Source: Aquabacterium sp029268225 (GTDB lineage Bacteria; Pseudomonadota; Gammaproteobacteria; Burkholderiales; Burkholderiaceae_C). Taken from it: DNA of 64,000 nt. The notes below the pieces were generated by a model, which was given only the letters and a program-made list of their open reading frames with translations, did no database searches and was not told the origin of the DNA. Positions 47,482 through 56,529 of the stretch are shown here, one piece after another. How positions within the stretch are numbered: position 1 is the stretch's first letter; each line of letters begins with the position of its first letter. The stretch covers positions 200,737 to 264,736 of the forward strand of contig NZ_JBBEYB010000004.1 of NCBI RefSeq assembly GCF_037482285.1, written 5' to 3'. Position numbers and translations under genes: made by a program.

Positions 47482-48285
47482 ATGACCTTGACTTCGCCCG
47501 ACGAGGGGGGCGCTGCCTCGTCCCTCAAACCCAGTGACAGCTACGTTCAGTCGTTCGCACGCGGCCTGGATGTCCTGCGCAGCTTCGGTGCCGAGGCGCC
47601 CACGCAGACACTGTCCGAATGTGCCGAGCGCGTGGGCATGACCCGTGCCGGCGTGCGTCGCATCTTGTTGACCTTGCACGCCCTGGGCTATGTGGACCAG
47701 GACGGGCGCGATTTCCGGCTGACGCCCAAGGTGCTGGAGTTGGGTTTTGCCTACCTGAGCGCGCAACCCTGGTGGGGCTTGGCTCAGCCCTTGCTCGAAG
47801 AGCTGACGCAAGATCTCAAGGAGTCCTCGTCGGCGGCCGTGCTCGACGGTGACGACATCGTGTACGTGCTGCGCGTGCCGGCCAACAAGATCATGGCGAT
47901 CAACCTGGGCGTGGGCACGCGCTTGCCGGCCTACTGCACCTCCATGGGCAGGGTGCTGTTGGCAGCACTGCCCGAAGACGAGCGCGAGCGCCGCGTGTTG
48001 GCCACGACGCTGGAGGCGCGCACGCCCCGCACCATCGTCAACCACGATGAACTGCTGCAGACCCTGGGGCAGGTGCGCCGCCAGGGCTGGGCCATGATCA
48101 ACGAGGAGTTGGAGATGGGGCTGCTGTCACTGGCTGTGCCCATCCGCGACCGCGCTGGCCGGGTGGTAGCCGCCATCAACGTCAGCAGCCAGCCGCACCG
48201 GCAGACGGTGGCCGGCATGCAGCAGCACTTCCTGCCGCGCCTGCAATCGGTCGCCGAGCGCATCAGCGCCTTGATGCCGCGCTGA
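47482..48285 (+). CDS. pcaR: IclR-family regulator PcaR-like
   Basis: 267 residues. N-terminal winged helix (SFARGLDVLRSFG, RVGMTRAGVRRILLTL at about 15-70) and C-terminal IclR effector domain (LPAYCTSMGRVLLAAL, AMINEELEMGLLSLAVPI). The LDVL-SF start and MTRA recognition helix match the PcaR/PcaU/PobR group, which activate 3-oxoadipate pathway genes in response to 3-oxoadipate or protocatechuate. Divergent from pcaI. ATG at 47482 is chosen with GAGAGGGG upstream; a longer frame from 47437 is possible. Confidence 0.92.
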   Translation: MTLTSPDEGGAASSLKPSDSYVQSFARGLDVLRSFGAEAPTQTLSECAERVGMTRAGVRRILLTLHALGYVDQDGRDFRLTPKVLELGFAYLSAQPWWGLAQPLLEELTQDLKESSSAAVLDGDDIVYVLRVPANKIMAINLGVGTRLPAYCTSMGRVLLAALPEDERERRVLATTLEARTPRTIVNHDELLQTLGQVRRQGWAMINEELEMGLLSLAVPIRDRAGRVVAAINVSSQPHRQTVAGMQQHFLPRLQSVAERISALMPR

Positions 48286-48321
48286 CCGGGTGCGGCACCC
48301 GTCTGCGGCGCCCCAGAAACA

Positions 48322-48349
48322 ACAAAGGCCCCGTGTCCGGAGCCTTTGT
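48322..48349. terminator. Terminator-like hairpin between pcaR and the aminotransferase gene
   Basis: Arms ACAAAGGC/GCCTTTGT with a 12-base loop between two convergent genes. T-runs are weak. Confidence 0.55.
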
Positions 48350-48396
48350 CTGGGGTGAGGAGGCCGTCGCCTCCTGCTGCGCTCAGCGCAGGGTCT

Positions 48397-49596
48397 TTAC
48401 ATCACGGCCTTGATGGCAGCGGCCACGGCCTTGATGTTCTTGGTGTTGAGCGCGGCCACGCAGATGCGGCCTGAATCCACACCGTACACGCCGAATTCGG
48501 CGCGCAGACGCTGCATCTGGGCGGCGTTCAGACCGGAGTAGCTGAACATGCCCTTCTGGCGGGTGATGTAGCCCAGGTCGCCTTGCACGCCAGCGTCGGT
48601 CAGCTCCTTGACCAGGGCGGCGCGCATGTCCTTGATGCGCACGCGCATCTCGGTCAGCTCGTCTTCCCACATCTTGCGCAGCTCAGGCGAGCTCAGCACC
48701 ATGGCCACCACGGTGGCGCCGTGCGTGGGCGGGTTGGAATAGTTGGTGCGGATCACGCGCTTGAGCTGGCTCAGCACGCGACCGGCTTCTTCCTTCGACA
48801 CGCTGACGATGCTCAGGGCACCGACGCGCTCGCCGTACAGCGAGAAGCTCTTGGAGAAGCTGGTGGAGACGAAGAAGTTCAGGCCGGCGTCCAGGAACTT
48901 GCCGATCACCTTGCCGTCTTCGGCAATGCCTTCGCCAAAGCCTTGGTAGGCCATGTCGAGGAAGGCGACCAGGTTGCGGGCCTTCACGGCGGCGATCACC
49001 TGGTCCCATTCGGCTTCGGTCAGGTCGTAGCCGGTGGGGTTGTGGCAGCAGGCGTGCAGCACGATCACGGTGCCTTCTTCGGCCGCGTTCAGGGCAGCCA
49101 GCATGCCTTCAAAGTTGATGCCGCGCTTGGCTTCGTCGTAGTAGGGGTAGGTGCCCACGGTGAAGCCGGCCGTCTCGAAGATGGCGCGGTGGTTTTCCCA
49201 GCTCGGGTTCGAGATCAGGGCTTGCTTCTTGCCGCTGACGTTGTGCAGGAAGTCGGCGCCCAGCTTCAGGCCGCCGGTGCCGCCAATGGCTTGCGCCGTG
49301 ACGATGCGGCCTTCGGTAACGGCCGCGTGTTCAGCGCCGAACACCAGACCTTGCACGGCCTTGTTGTAGGCGGCAATGCCTTCGATGGGCAGGTAGCCAC
49401 GGGCCTTGGGGGCGGCGGCAATCTGCTGCTCGGCCGCGGCCACGCACTTGAGCAGAGGCAGCTTGCCGTTGTCGTCGGTGTAGACGCCCACACCCAGGTT
49501 CACCTTGTTGGGGTTGGTGTCGGCATTGAATTGTTCGTTGAGGCCCAGGATGGGGTCCCGGGGGGCCATTTCAACGTTAGCGAACAGCGAGGCCAT
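48397..49596 (-). CDS. Aromatic/aspartate aminotransferase
   Basis: 399 residues, PLP-dependent class I aminotransferase of the AspC/TyrB group. The PLP lysine lies in STSFSKSFSLYGERVG (about 248), with NPTGYDL upstream and the C-terminal arginine in DSGRICVAAL. AspC and TyrB types cannot be told apart by these motifs. ATG at 49596. It is divergent from uvrB with a 128-base gap, a common arrangement in this order. Confidence 0.92.
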   Translation of the reverse strand: MASLFANVEMAPRDPILGLNEQFNADTNPNKVNLGVGVYTDDNGKLPLLKCVAAAEQQIAAAPKARGYLPIEGIAAYNKAVQGLVFGAEHAAVTEGRIVTAQAIGGTGGLKLGADFLHNVSGKKQALISNPSWENHRAIFETAGFTVGTYPYYDEAKRGINFEGMLAALNAAEEGTVIVLHACCHNPTGYDLTEAEWDQVIAAVKARNLVAFLDMAYQGFGEGIAEDGKVIGKFLDAGLNFFVSTSFSKSFSLYGERVGALSIVSVSKEEAGRVLSQLKRVIRTNYSNPPTHGATVVAMVLSSPELRKMWEDELTEMRVRIKDMRAALVKELTDAGVQGDLGYITRQKGMFSYSGLNAAQMQRLRAEFGVYGVDSGRICVAALNTKNIKAVAAAIKAVM

Positions 49597-49724
49597 GCGA
49601 GCAGTCTCCGGACGGTTGGGGTAATCTGATGAAGGGAAGACGAGACCGACTGCGTCTTCCGTGCGCTTGTGGCGAACGAATGCCGTGTCGGGCAAACCCT
49701 TTATTTTAGCGAACTGCGATCCGG

Positions 49725-51857
49725 ATGTCAGAACCGATTTCTCGCCAGACCCCCGCCATGCCCACGGAGCAGGGGGATGCTCAGCCTGTTTCCGGTCAGT
49801 TCGTGCATTTTCCCGACTCCCCGTTCGAGCTGTTTCAGCCCTATCCGCCAGCGGGGGATCAGCCCACCGCCATCGCCCAGCTGTGCGAAGGCATCGAAGA
49901 CGGCCTGAGCTACCAGACCTTGCTGGGCGTGACCGGCTCGGGCAAGACCTACACGATGGCCAACGTCATTGCCCGCATGGGGCGGCCGGCCATCGTCTTC
50001 GCGCCCAACAAGACCCTGGCGGCCCAGCTCTACGCCGAGTTCCGCGAGTTCTTCCCCAACAACGCCGTCGAGTATTTCGTCAGCTACTACGACTACTACC
50101 AGCCCGAGGCCTACGTCCCGCAGCGCGACCTGTTCATCGAAAAAGACAGCGCCATCAACGAGGCCATCGAGCAGATGCGCTTGAGCGCCACCAAGAGCCT
50201 GCTGGAGCGCCGTGACGTGGTCATCGTCGCCACCGTGTCGGCCATCTACGGCATCGGCAAGCCCGAGGACTACACGCAGATGCGTTTCATCGTGCGCACG
50301 GGCGACAAGGTGGGCCAGCGCGACGTGATCGCCCAGCTGATCCGCATGCAGTACAAGCGCAACGACATGGACTTCGGGCGCGGCACCTTCCGCGTGCGCG
50401 GCGACACCATCGACATTTTCCCGGCCGAACACTCCGAGCTGGCGCTGCGCGTGGAGCTGTTCGACGACGAGGTGGACACGCTCTCGCTGTTCGACCCGCT
50501 CACCGGCCGCATCCAGCAACGCATCCCGCGTTTCGTGGTCTATCCGTCCAGCCATTACGTGACACCGCGCGAGCAGGTGCTGCGCGCCATCGAGGGCATC
50601 AAGGAGGAGCTCAATGTGCGCGTCAAGCAACTCGTGGGCGACAACAAGCTGGTCGAGGCTCAGCGCCTGGAGCAGCGCACGCGCTTTGACCTCGAAATGT
50701 TGCAGGAGGTGGGTCACTGCAAGGGCATCGAGAACTACACCCGCCACCTCTCCGGTGCCAAGCCTGGCGACCCGCCGCCCACGCTGGTGGACTACATGCC
50801 CGCCGACTCGCTGATGTTCCTGGACGAGAGCCACGTCATGATCGGCCAGTTGGGCGCCATGTACAACGGTGACCGCTCACGCAAGACGACGCTGGTGGAA
50901 TACGGTTTTCGCCTGCCGTCGGCCATGGACAACCGGCCGCTCAAGTTCGAAGAGTTCGAGGGCAAGATGCGCCAGTGCGTGTTCGTGTCCGCCACCCCGG
51001 CGGCCTACGAACAGCAGCATGCCGGCCAGGTGGTGGAGCAGGTGGTGCGTCCCACGGGTCTGCTCGACCCCATCGTGGAAGTGCGCCCCGCCACCCACCA
51101 GGTGGACGACGTGCTGCAGGAAATCCGCATCCGCGTCGAGAAAGACGAGCGCGTGCTCATCACCACGCTGACCAAGCGCATGGCCGAGCAGCTCACCGAC
51201 TACCTCACCGACAACGGCGTGAAGGTGCGCTACCTGCACTCCGACATCGACACCGTCGAGCGCGTCGAGATCCTGCGCGACCTGCGCCTGGGCGCCTTCG
51301 ACGTGCTGGTGGGCATCAACCTGCTGCGTGAGGGGCTGGACATCCCCGAGGTGTCCCTGGTGGCGATTCTGGATGCCGACAAGGAAGGCTTCCTGCGCGC
51401 CGAGCGCAGCCTGATCCAGACCATTGGCCGCGCCGCGCGCAACCAGAACGGCCGTGCCATCCTGTACGCCGACAAGATCACCGAGTCCATGCGCAAGGCC
51501 ATCGGCGAGACCGAGCGGCGCCGCAACAAGCAGATCGCCCACAACGAGGCCCACGGCATCACGCCGCGCACCATCAACAAGAAGGTCAAGGAACTGATCG
51601 ATGGCGTGATGTCCAACGCGGCCAAGGACGACCTGAGGGCGGCTGAGGCGCTGGCGCGCTCGATGGAAGGCAGCGAAGCCCTGTCCGAGAAGGACCTCAG
51701 CAAGCGCATGAAGACGCTGGAGAAGGAAATGCTGGAAGCGGCCAAGAACTTGGAGTTCGAGAAGGCTGCTCGCCTGCGCGACCAGCTGGCCTTGCTCAAG
51801 GAGCAGGCCTTTGGGGCGGTGGTGCACGACCACGTGGTGGTGAAGCCGAACAGCTGA
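49725..51857 (+). CDS. uvrB: Excinuclease ABC subunit UvrB
   Basis: 710 residues. UvrB verifies DNA lesions with UvrA and recruits UvrC. Walker A GVTGSGKT is near residue 68, the beta-hairpin YYDYYQPEAYVP follows, DEAD-like DESH near 363, helicase motif VI QTIGRAARN and the C-terminal UvrC-interacting domain (from about 660, EKEMLEAAKNLEFEKAARLRDQL). A non-conserved N-terminal extension of about 25 residues is present; ATG at 49725 is the first in the frame. Confidence 0.96.
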   Translation: MSEPISRQTPAMPTEQGDAQPVSGQFVHFPDSPFELFQPYPPAGDQPTAIAQLCEGIEDGLSYQTLLGVTGSGKTYTMANVIARMGRPAIVFAPNKTLAAQLYAEFREFFPNNAVEYFVSYYDYYQPEAYVPQRDLFIEKDSAINEAIEQMRLSATKSLLERRDVVIVATVSAIYGIGKPEDYTQMRFIVRTGDKVGQRDVIAQLIRMQYKRNDMDFGRGTFRVRGDTIDIFPAEHSELALRVELFDDEVDTLSLFDPLTGRIQQRIPRFVVYPSSHYVTPREQVLRAIEGIKEELNVRVKQLVGDNKLVEAQRLEQRTRFDLEMLQEVGHCKGIENYTRHLSGAKPGDPPPTLVDYMPADSLMFLDESHVMIGQLGAMYNGDRSRKTTLVEYGFRLPSAMDNRPLKFEEFEGKMRQCVFVSATPAAYEQQHAGQVVEQVVRPTGLLDPIVEVRPATHQVDDVLQEIRIRVEKDERVLITTLTKRMAEQLTDYLTDNGVKVRYLHSDIDTVERVEILRDLRLGAFDVLVGINLLREGLDIPEVSLVAILDADKEGFLRAERSLIQTIGRAARNQNGRAILYADKITESMRKAIGETERRRNKQIAHNEAHGITPRTINKKVKELIDGVMSNAAKDDLRAAEALARSMEGSEALSEKDLSKRMKTLEKEMLEAAKNLEFEKAARLRDQLALLKEQAFGAVVHDHVVVKPNS

Positions 51858-51889
51858 TCCTGACGCAGGCCGCAATGTGGTGCGTGCGG

Positions 51890-51945
51890 TTGTCACAAAA
51901 GCATCGCCAGGCTGTCACCGCGAATTCATGTGCGATTTCTACGCT
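51890..51945 (+). promoter_or_regulatory. Pho-box-like heptamer array and -10 upstream of phoX
   Basis: Heptamers TTGTCAC (51890), GCATCGC (51901), CTGTCAC (51912) and AATTCAT (51923) are spaced exactly 11 bases apart, as in PhoB boxes (CTGTCAT repeats). TACGCT at 51940-51945, ten bases after the last unit, fits the -10. Two units match well; the other two are weak. Confidence 0.6.
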
Positions 51946-51982
51946 GTGGGCTTCTGTTTCCCTGCATGAGTAGAGATCATCC

Positions 51983-52063
51983 ATGACCAAACAAGCAGCC
52001 CCCACCGTGATCGATTTCGACCACGAAGACTCCAACACCTCCAACAACCCGACCTTTGACTAG
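51983..52063 (+). other. Detached N-terminus of phoX, ended by an in-frame TAG
   Basis: ATG at 51983 opens 26 codons reading MTKQAAPTVIDFDHEDSNTS and so on to NPTFD, then TAG at 52061-52063. The downstream frame is the same one and continues at once as VLQARLSRRN. In intact PhoX proteins the corresponding stretch is continuous (NPTFD-E/Q-VLQARLSRR, from memory). A GAG or CAG to TAG change would explain it. Confidence 0.75.
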
Positions 52064-54205
52064 GTGTTGCAGGCTCGCTTGAGCCGTCGCAACATCCTGC
52101 GCGGCAGCATCGGTACGGCCATGACAGCAGCGTTCGGTGGCCTGTCCTTGACCGCATGTGGCGGCGGCAGCGACGACGGTCCGGCCAATCCTGTTCAGGA
52201 CGCGGTGCAGGAAACCTTGCTGTCCTTCGGTGCTGTGGCCAAGACCTTGGCGGACACCGTCACCGTGCCGGCTGGCTATACCGCCACGGTGGTGCTGGCC
52301 ACCGGTGATCGCTTGTTCTCGGATGTGGCCGAGTACAAGGACGATGGCACCAACGACCGCTACGACCGTCGCAGCGGCGATTGCCACGATGGCATGGAGT
52401 ACTTCGGTCTGTCCGCCACGGGCGCGCCGGATGCCAACAGCAGCGATCGTTGCCTGCTTGGCATGAACCATGAGTACATCACTCCGTTGTTCCTGCACGC
52501 CAACGGCCCGACAGCCGGTGCCAGCCGCGTGGCTTCGGAAGTCGATATCGAAGTCGATGCCCATGGCGTGGCAATTGCCGAGTTCAAGAAAACCGGCGGC
52601 AAGTTTGGTCTGGTGGTCGATTCGACCTTCAACCGTCGCATCACGGGCCTGAGCACGATCGAAATTTCCGGTCCTGCACGCGGCAACGCCAAGCTCAAGA
52701 CCAAGTTCTCGACCACAGGTACCCAGACCCGCGGTACGCTGAACAACTGCGGCACCGGCAAAACCCCCTGGGGCACGCTGCTCACCGGCGAAGAAAACTG
52801 GGCGGGTTACTTCTACCGTGCCTCGGGTGATGCAGCGAACCGCACCACCGTGCTGGGCAACCAAGCCAACGTGGCGCTGACTCGTTATGGCCGTGGCGAG
52901 GGTGCCAGCCGCTACAACTGGGAAACCGCCGGCAGCGAGGACAAGTACGCTCGCTGGAACATGACCCTGGACACCACCAAGGCCGCAGACGGTACCGAAG
53001 ACTACCGCTTCGAGATCAATGGCCAGGGTTACATCACCGAGATCGACCCCTACAACGCCACGTCCACCATCAAGAAGCGCACTGCACTGGGCCGTGTGGC
53101 GCATGAAAGCGCAGCTTTCTCCAACCCCGTGGTGGGCAAGCCCTTGGCGGTCTACATGGGCGACGACTCCCGCGGCGAGTATGTCTACAAGTTCGTGAGC
53201 GCCGCCAACTGGGTAGCAGCCGACGCCAACCCTGCCGATCGCGTGGCAACGGGTGACAAGTACCTCGACAGCGGCAAGTTCTACGTGGCCAAGTTCAACA
53301 GCGATGGCACGGGCAACTGGGTCGAGTTGAGCCTGAACAACGACACGGTGAAGAACTACGCGACCTACACTTTTGCCGACGAAGGTGACGTGGCCATCCA
53401 CACCCGCTTGGCGGCCGATGCGGTCGGCGCCACCAAGATGGACCGTCCGGAATGGTGCGGCACCCACCCGACCACGGGTGAGGTGTACTTCACCATGACC
53501 AACAACAGCAACCGTCGCGTCAGCCCCAGCGGCAGCCAGCAAGGGATCGATGCGGCCAACCCCCGCGCTTACACCGACATCAAGGGTGTCAGCAGCAGCC
53601 AGCAAGGCAACGTCAACGGTCACATCGTTCGCATCAAGGAAACTGGCGGCGAACCCGGTGCCACCACATTCAATTGGGACGTTTACCTGTTCGGTGCCGA
53701 ATCCGCAGCCTCCCCGAGCTTTGTCAACCTGTCGAGCCTGACCGACGACCAGGACTTCTCCAGCCCTGACGGTTTGGTCTTCAGCAAGTCCACGGGCATT
53801 TGCTGGATCCAGACCGACGACGGTGCTTACACCGACGTCACCAACTGCATGATGCTGGCGGGCATTCCCGGTACGGTTGGCGATGGCGGCAACGTCACTT
53901 TGAACTACGGTGCGGCCTCGGTCACCACCAAGATGGGCAAAAAGCCGACCGAGTCGACGCTGAAGCGCTTCCTGGTGGGGCCGTCGCAGTGTGAGATCAC
54001 GGGTTTGGCTGAGAGCCCGGACGGCAAGGTGTTGTTCATCAACGTGCAGCATCCTGGCGAAGACACCTCCAACGTGGCCGACACCACGACCTATGGCAGC
54101 CACTGGCCAGGCAACAGCGGCTACGGTGCCGGCGGCAATGTGGCTCGCCCGCGCTCTGCTACCGTGATGATCACCAAGAACGACGGTGGCCGTATCGGCA
54201 GCTGA
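52064..54205 (+). CDS. phoX: PhoX-family (DUF839) twin-arginine exported phosphatase, start interrupted upstream
   Basis: 713 residues if started at the GTG just after the TAG. SRRNIL at 7-12 is a twin-arginine signal and LTAC at 29-32 a lipobox, so the exported part would be intact even from this start. The body has PhoX/DUF839 features: CLLGMNHEYITP, GTLLTGEENWAGYFY, RVAHESAAFSNP, YMGDDSRGEYVYKF and SPDGLVFSKSTGICWIQTDD. PhoX enzymes are Ca2+/Fe-dependent phosphomonoesterases induced by phosphate starvation. No ribosome binding site precedes the GTG, so translation depends on reinitiation, readthrough or not at all. Confidence 0.85.
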   Translation: MLQARLSRRNILRGSIGTAMTAAFGGLSLTACGGGSDDGPANPVQDAVQETLLSFGAVAKTLADTVTVPAGYTATVVLATGDRLFSDVAEYKDDGTNDRYDRRSGDCHDGMEYFGLSATGAPDANSSDRCLLGMNHEYITPLFLHANGPTAGASRVASEVDIEVDAHGVAIAEFKKTGGKFGLVVDSTFNRRITGLSTIEISGPARGNAKLKTKFSTTGTQTRGTLNNCGTGKTPWGTLLTGEENWAGYFYRASGDAANRTTVLGNQANVALTRYGRGEGASRYNWETAGSEDKYARWNMTLDTTKAADGTEDYRFEINGQGYITEIDPYNATSTIKKRTALGRVAHESAAFSNPVVGKPLAVYMGDDSRGEYVYKFVSAANWVAADANPADRVATGDKYLDSGKFYVAKFNSDGTGNWVELSLNNDTVKNYATYTFADEGDVAIHTRLAADAVGATKMDRPEWCGTHPTTGEVYFTMTNNSNRRVSPSGSQQGIDAANPRAYTDIKGVSSSQQGNVNGHIVRIKETGGEPGATTFNWDVYLFGAESAASPSFVNLSSLTDDQDFSSPDGLVFSKSTGICWIQTDDGAYTDVTNCMMLAGIPGTVGDGGNVTLNYGAASVTTKMGKKPTESTLKRFLVGPSQCEITGLAESPDGKVLFINVQHPGEDTSNVADTTTYGSHWPGNSGYGAGGNVARPRSATVMITKNDGGRIGS

Positions 54206-54255
54206 TTGCCGACCCGCACACGCATGGCGCGCACGCGCCATCGCACGGCTTCGCG

Positions 54256-54281
54256 CGCCTGGACCTCGGTCCAGGCGTTTT
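54256..54281 (+). terminator. Terminator after phoX
   Basis: Stem CGCCTGGACC/GGTCCAGGCG with a two-base loop, followed by TTTT. Confidence 0.85.
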
Positions 54282-54346
54282 GCATTGGGCTGAAGCTTTT
54301 CCGGCAGGCCGGTCAGCGTCACACTCGGGTCAACCCTGATCTAAAG

Positions 54347-54375
54347 TTGACCAAAACAGTGGGGTAGCGTATAAT
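54347..54375 (+). promoter_or_regulatory. isc promoter with overlapping IscR site
   Basis: TTGACC (54347-54352), 17-base spacer, perfect TATAAT (54370-54375). AGTTGACCAAAACAGTGGGG covering the -35 resembles the type 1 IscR site (YYGAC-N-GTCRR), with a degenerate right half. This fits autorepression by cluster-loaded IscR. Confidence 0.7.
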
Positions 54376-54493
54376 CGACTCAAACACTCGGGATTGACCT
54401 GTCCCCGATCTGCCGGAGATCCCGGTGGGTCCAGCGCTGACCGACCCAGGGCCAGCGTGGGGCAACGTCCGATCCCGCATAAGGAGTTATGCC

Positions 54494-55027
54494 ATGCGTT
54501 TGACCACCAAGGGCCGTTTCGCTGTAACGGCCATGATCGATCTGGCTTTGCGGGAGCACACCGGCCCCGTCGCCCTGGCTGCCATCAGCCAGCGTCAACA
54601 GATCTCGCTGTCTTACCTGGAGCAGTTGTTCGGCAAGCTGCGCCGCCATGAGCTCGTCGAGAGCACCCGGGGTCCGGGCGGTGGTTATTCCCTCGGCCGC
54701 AAAGCCGAAGACATCACCGTGGCCGACATCATCGTCGCGGTCGATGAGCCCATTGATGCCACCGGTTGCGGCGGCAAGGAAAACTGCATGGGCGACGACG
54801 GCGGCCGCTGCATGACCCACGACCTGTGGACCAGCCTGAACAACAAGATGATCGAGTACCTCGACTCGATCAGCCTACGCAAGCTGGTGGATGACCAGCT
54901 GGCCAAGGGCGTGTCGATCGAAGCGCAGCCCATCAAGCGCGCCATCTCGACCCAGCCCGTGGTCAAGCCCATCAAGGTCACCGCGCCCAATTCCGTGTTC
55001 GCTCTCGGTGCAGCCCTGACCAAATAA
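54494..55027 (+). CDS. iscR: Fe-S cluster assembly regulator IscR
   Basis: 177 residues, Rrf2 family. Winged-helix MRLTTKGRFAVTAMIDLAL start and the three cluster cysteines in TGCGGKENCMGDDGGRC (about 93, 99, 105). AAGGAG lies seven bases before the ATG at 54494. First gene of isc; a 288-base gap upstream holds a terminator and the promoter. Confidence 0.96.
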   Translation: MRLTTKGRFAVTAMIDLALREHTGPVALAAISQRQQISLSYLEQLFGKLRRHELVESTRGPGGGYSLGRKAEDITVADIIVAVDEPIDATGCGGKENCMGDDGGRCMTHDLWTSLNNKMIEYLDSISLRKLVDDQLAKGVSIEAQPIKRAISTQPVVKPIKVTAPNSVFALGAALTK

Positions 55028-55160
55028 GGGACATCCGGCCCCCTCCGCCTCGGCAGAGGGTGGCTCGCCCTGATAATTCAGCCTCACTTCCGAGCGATCC
55101 TTGTACCGCTGCCTGCCGGGTCGTGTTGACCTGTCTGGCGCCAGCCATTGAGTCCCCACC

Positions 55161-56381
55161 ATGGACATGACCCCGCATTTCCCCATCTACATGGACTACG
55201 GCGCCACCACGCCGTGTGACCCCCGCGTCGTCGACGCCATGATTCCCTGGCTGCGTGAGCATTTCGGCAACCCCGCTTCGCGCACCCACGCCTATGGCTG
55301 GGAGGCCGAAGCCGCCGTCGAAAAAGCCCGTCAACAGGTCGCTGACCTGATCGGTGCTGACCCGCGTGAAATCGTCTGGACCTCGGGTGCCACCGAGTCC
55401 AACAACCTGGCCCTCAAGGGCGCGGCGCAGTTCTACAAGACCCGCGGCAAGCACATCATCACGGTCAAGACCGAGCACAAGGCTGTGCTCGACACCGTGC
55501 GTGAACTGGAGCGCCAGGGCTTCGAAGCCACCTACCTCGACGTCAAGGAAGACGGCCTGCTGGATCTGGACGTGCTCAAGGCCGCCATCCGCCCCGACAC
55601 CGTCCTGATCTCGGTCATGTACGTGAACAACGAGATCGGCGTGATCCAGGACATCCCGACCATCGGTGCGCTGTGCCGTGAGAAGGGCATCATCTTCCAC
55701 GTGGACGCGGCACAAGCCACCGGCAAGATCGACATCGACCTGGCCACGCTGCCCGTCGACCTGATGAGCCTGGCCTCGCACAAGACCTACGGACCCAAGG
55801 GCATTGGCGCCCTGTACGTGCGCCGCAAGCCCCGCGTGCGCCTGGAAGCGCAAATGCACGGCGGTGGCCATGAGCGTGGTATGCGCTCGGGCACGCTGCC
55901 CACGCACCAGATCGTCGGCATGGGCGAAGCCTTCCGGATCGCCAAGGAAGAAATGGCCGATGAGAACGCGCGCGTCAAGGCCCTGCGTGACCGCCTGCTG
56001 GCCGGCCTGCAAGACATCGAACAGATCTTCGTCAACGGCGATCTGGACAAGCGCGTCGCCCACAACCTCAACGTCTCCTTCAACTACGTGGAAGGCGAGT
56101 CGCTGATCATGGGCATCAAGGGCATCGCGGTGTCGTCCGGTTCGGCCTGCACCTCGGCCAGCCTGGAGCCCAGCTATGTGTTGCGCGCCCTGGGTCGCAG
56201 CGACGAGCTGGCCCACAGTTCGCTGCGCATGACCATCGGCCGTTTCACGACCGAAGAAGAAGTCGATTTCGTCATCACCACCCTCAAGGACCGGGTCGCC
56301 AAGCTGCGCGAACTCTCGCCTCTGTGGGACATGTACAAAGACGGTATCGACATCAGCACTATTCAATGGGCGGCACACTAG
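55161..56381 (+). CDS. iscS: Cysteine desulfurase IscS
   Basis: 406 residues. IscS removes sulfur from cysteine for cluster assembly. The PLP lysine is in SLASHKTYGPKG (about 206), the persulfide cysteine in SSGSACTSASLEPSYVL (about 331). ATG at 55161; 133 bases after iscR. Confidence 0.97.
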   Translation: MDMTPHFPIYMDYGATTPCDPRVVDAMIPWLREHFGNPASRTHAYGWEAEAAVEKARQQVADLIGADPREIVWTSGATESNNLALKGAAQFYKTRGKHIITVKTEHKAVLDTVRELERQGFEATYLDVKEDGLLDLDVLKAAIRPDTVLISVMYVNNEIGVIQDIPTIGALCREKGIIFHVDAAQATGKIDIDLATLPVDLMSLASHKTYGPKGIGALYVRRKPRVRLEAQMHGGGHERGMRSGTLPTHQIVGMGEAFRIAKEEMADENARVKALRDRLLAGLQDIEQIFVNGDLDKRVAHNLNVSFNYVEGESLIMGIKGIAVSSGSACTSASLEPSYVLRALGRSDELAHSSLRMTIGRFTTEEEVDFVITTLKDRVAKLRELSPLWDMYKDGIDISTIQWAAH

Positions 56382-56395
56382 TCATGTCAGCCCCC

Positions 56396-56472
56396 GGTTG
56401 CAGGGTACTGCAACCACCCCCCGAGGGGGTGCGGGGCCGGACGCTTGGGGCGGCCCGGCGCTGGCCCCGCCG
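56396..56472. repeat. GC-rich multi-hairpin (REP-like) element between iscS and iscU
   Basis: Three adjacent inverted repeats: GGTTGCAG/CTGCAACC (56396-56415), CACCCCC/GGGGGTG (56415-56431) and GGGGCC/GGCCCC (56433-56468). Intergenic elements of this look are frequent in Burkholderiales genomes as I recall. No T-run follows. Confidence 0.55.
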
Positions 56473-56529
56473 CCACTAACAAGGTTGTGGTGAAGCAACC
56501 GACGTTCTTTGAAGATTTGGAGTAACACC

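Noticed and set aside
49597..49724. SOS box upstream of uvrB
   Set aside because: No CTG-N10-CAG type site could be seen in the gap.
51977..54322. A 781-codon open frame on the minus strand opposite phoX
   Set aside because: The product is a His/Gly/Ala/Val-rich string without domains, typical of the antisense of a high-GC gene; the plus strand reads as PhoX.
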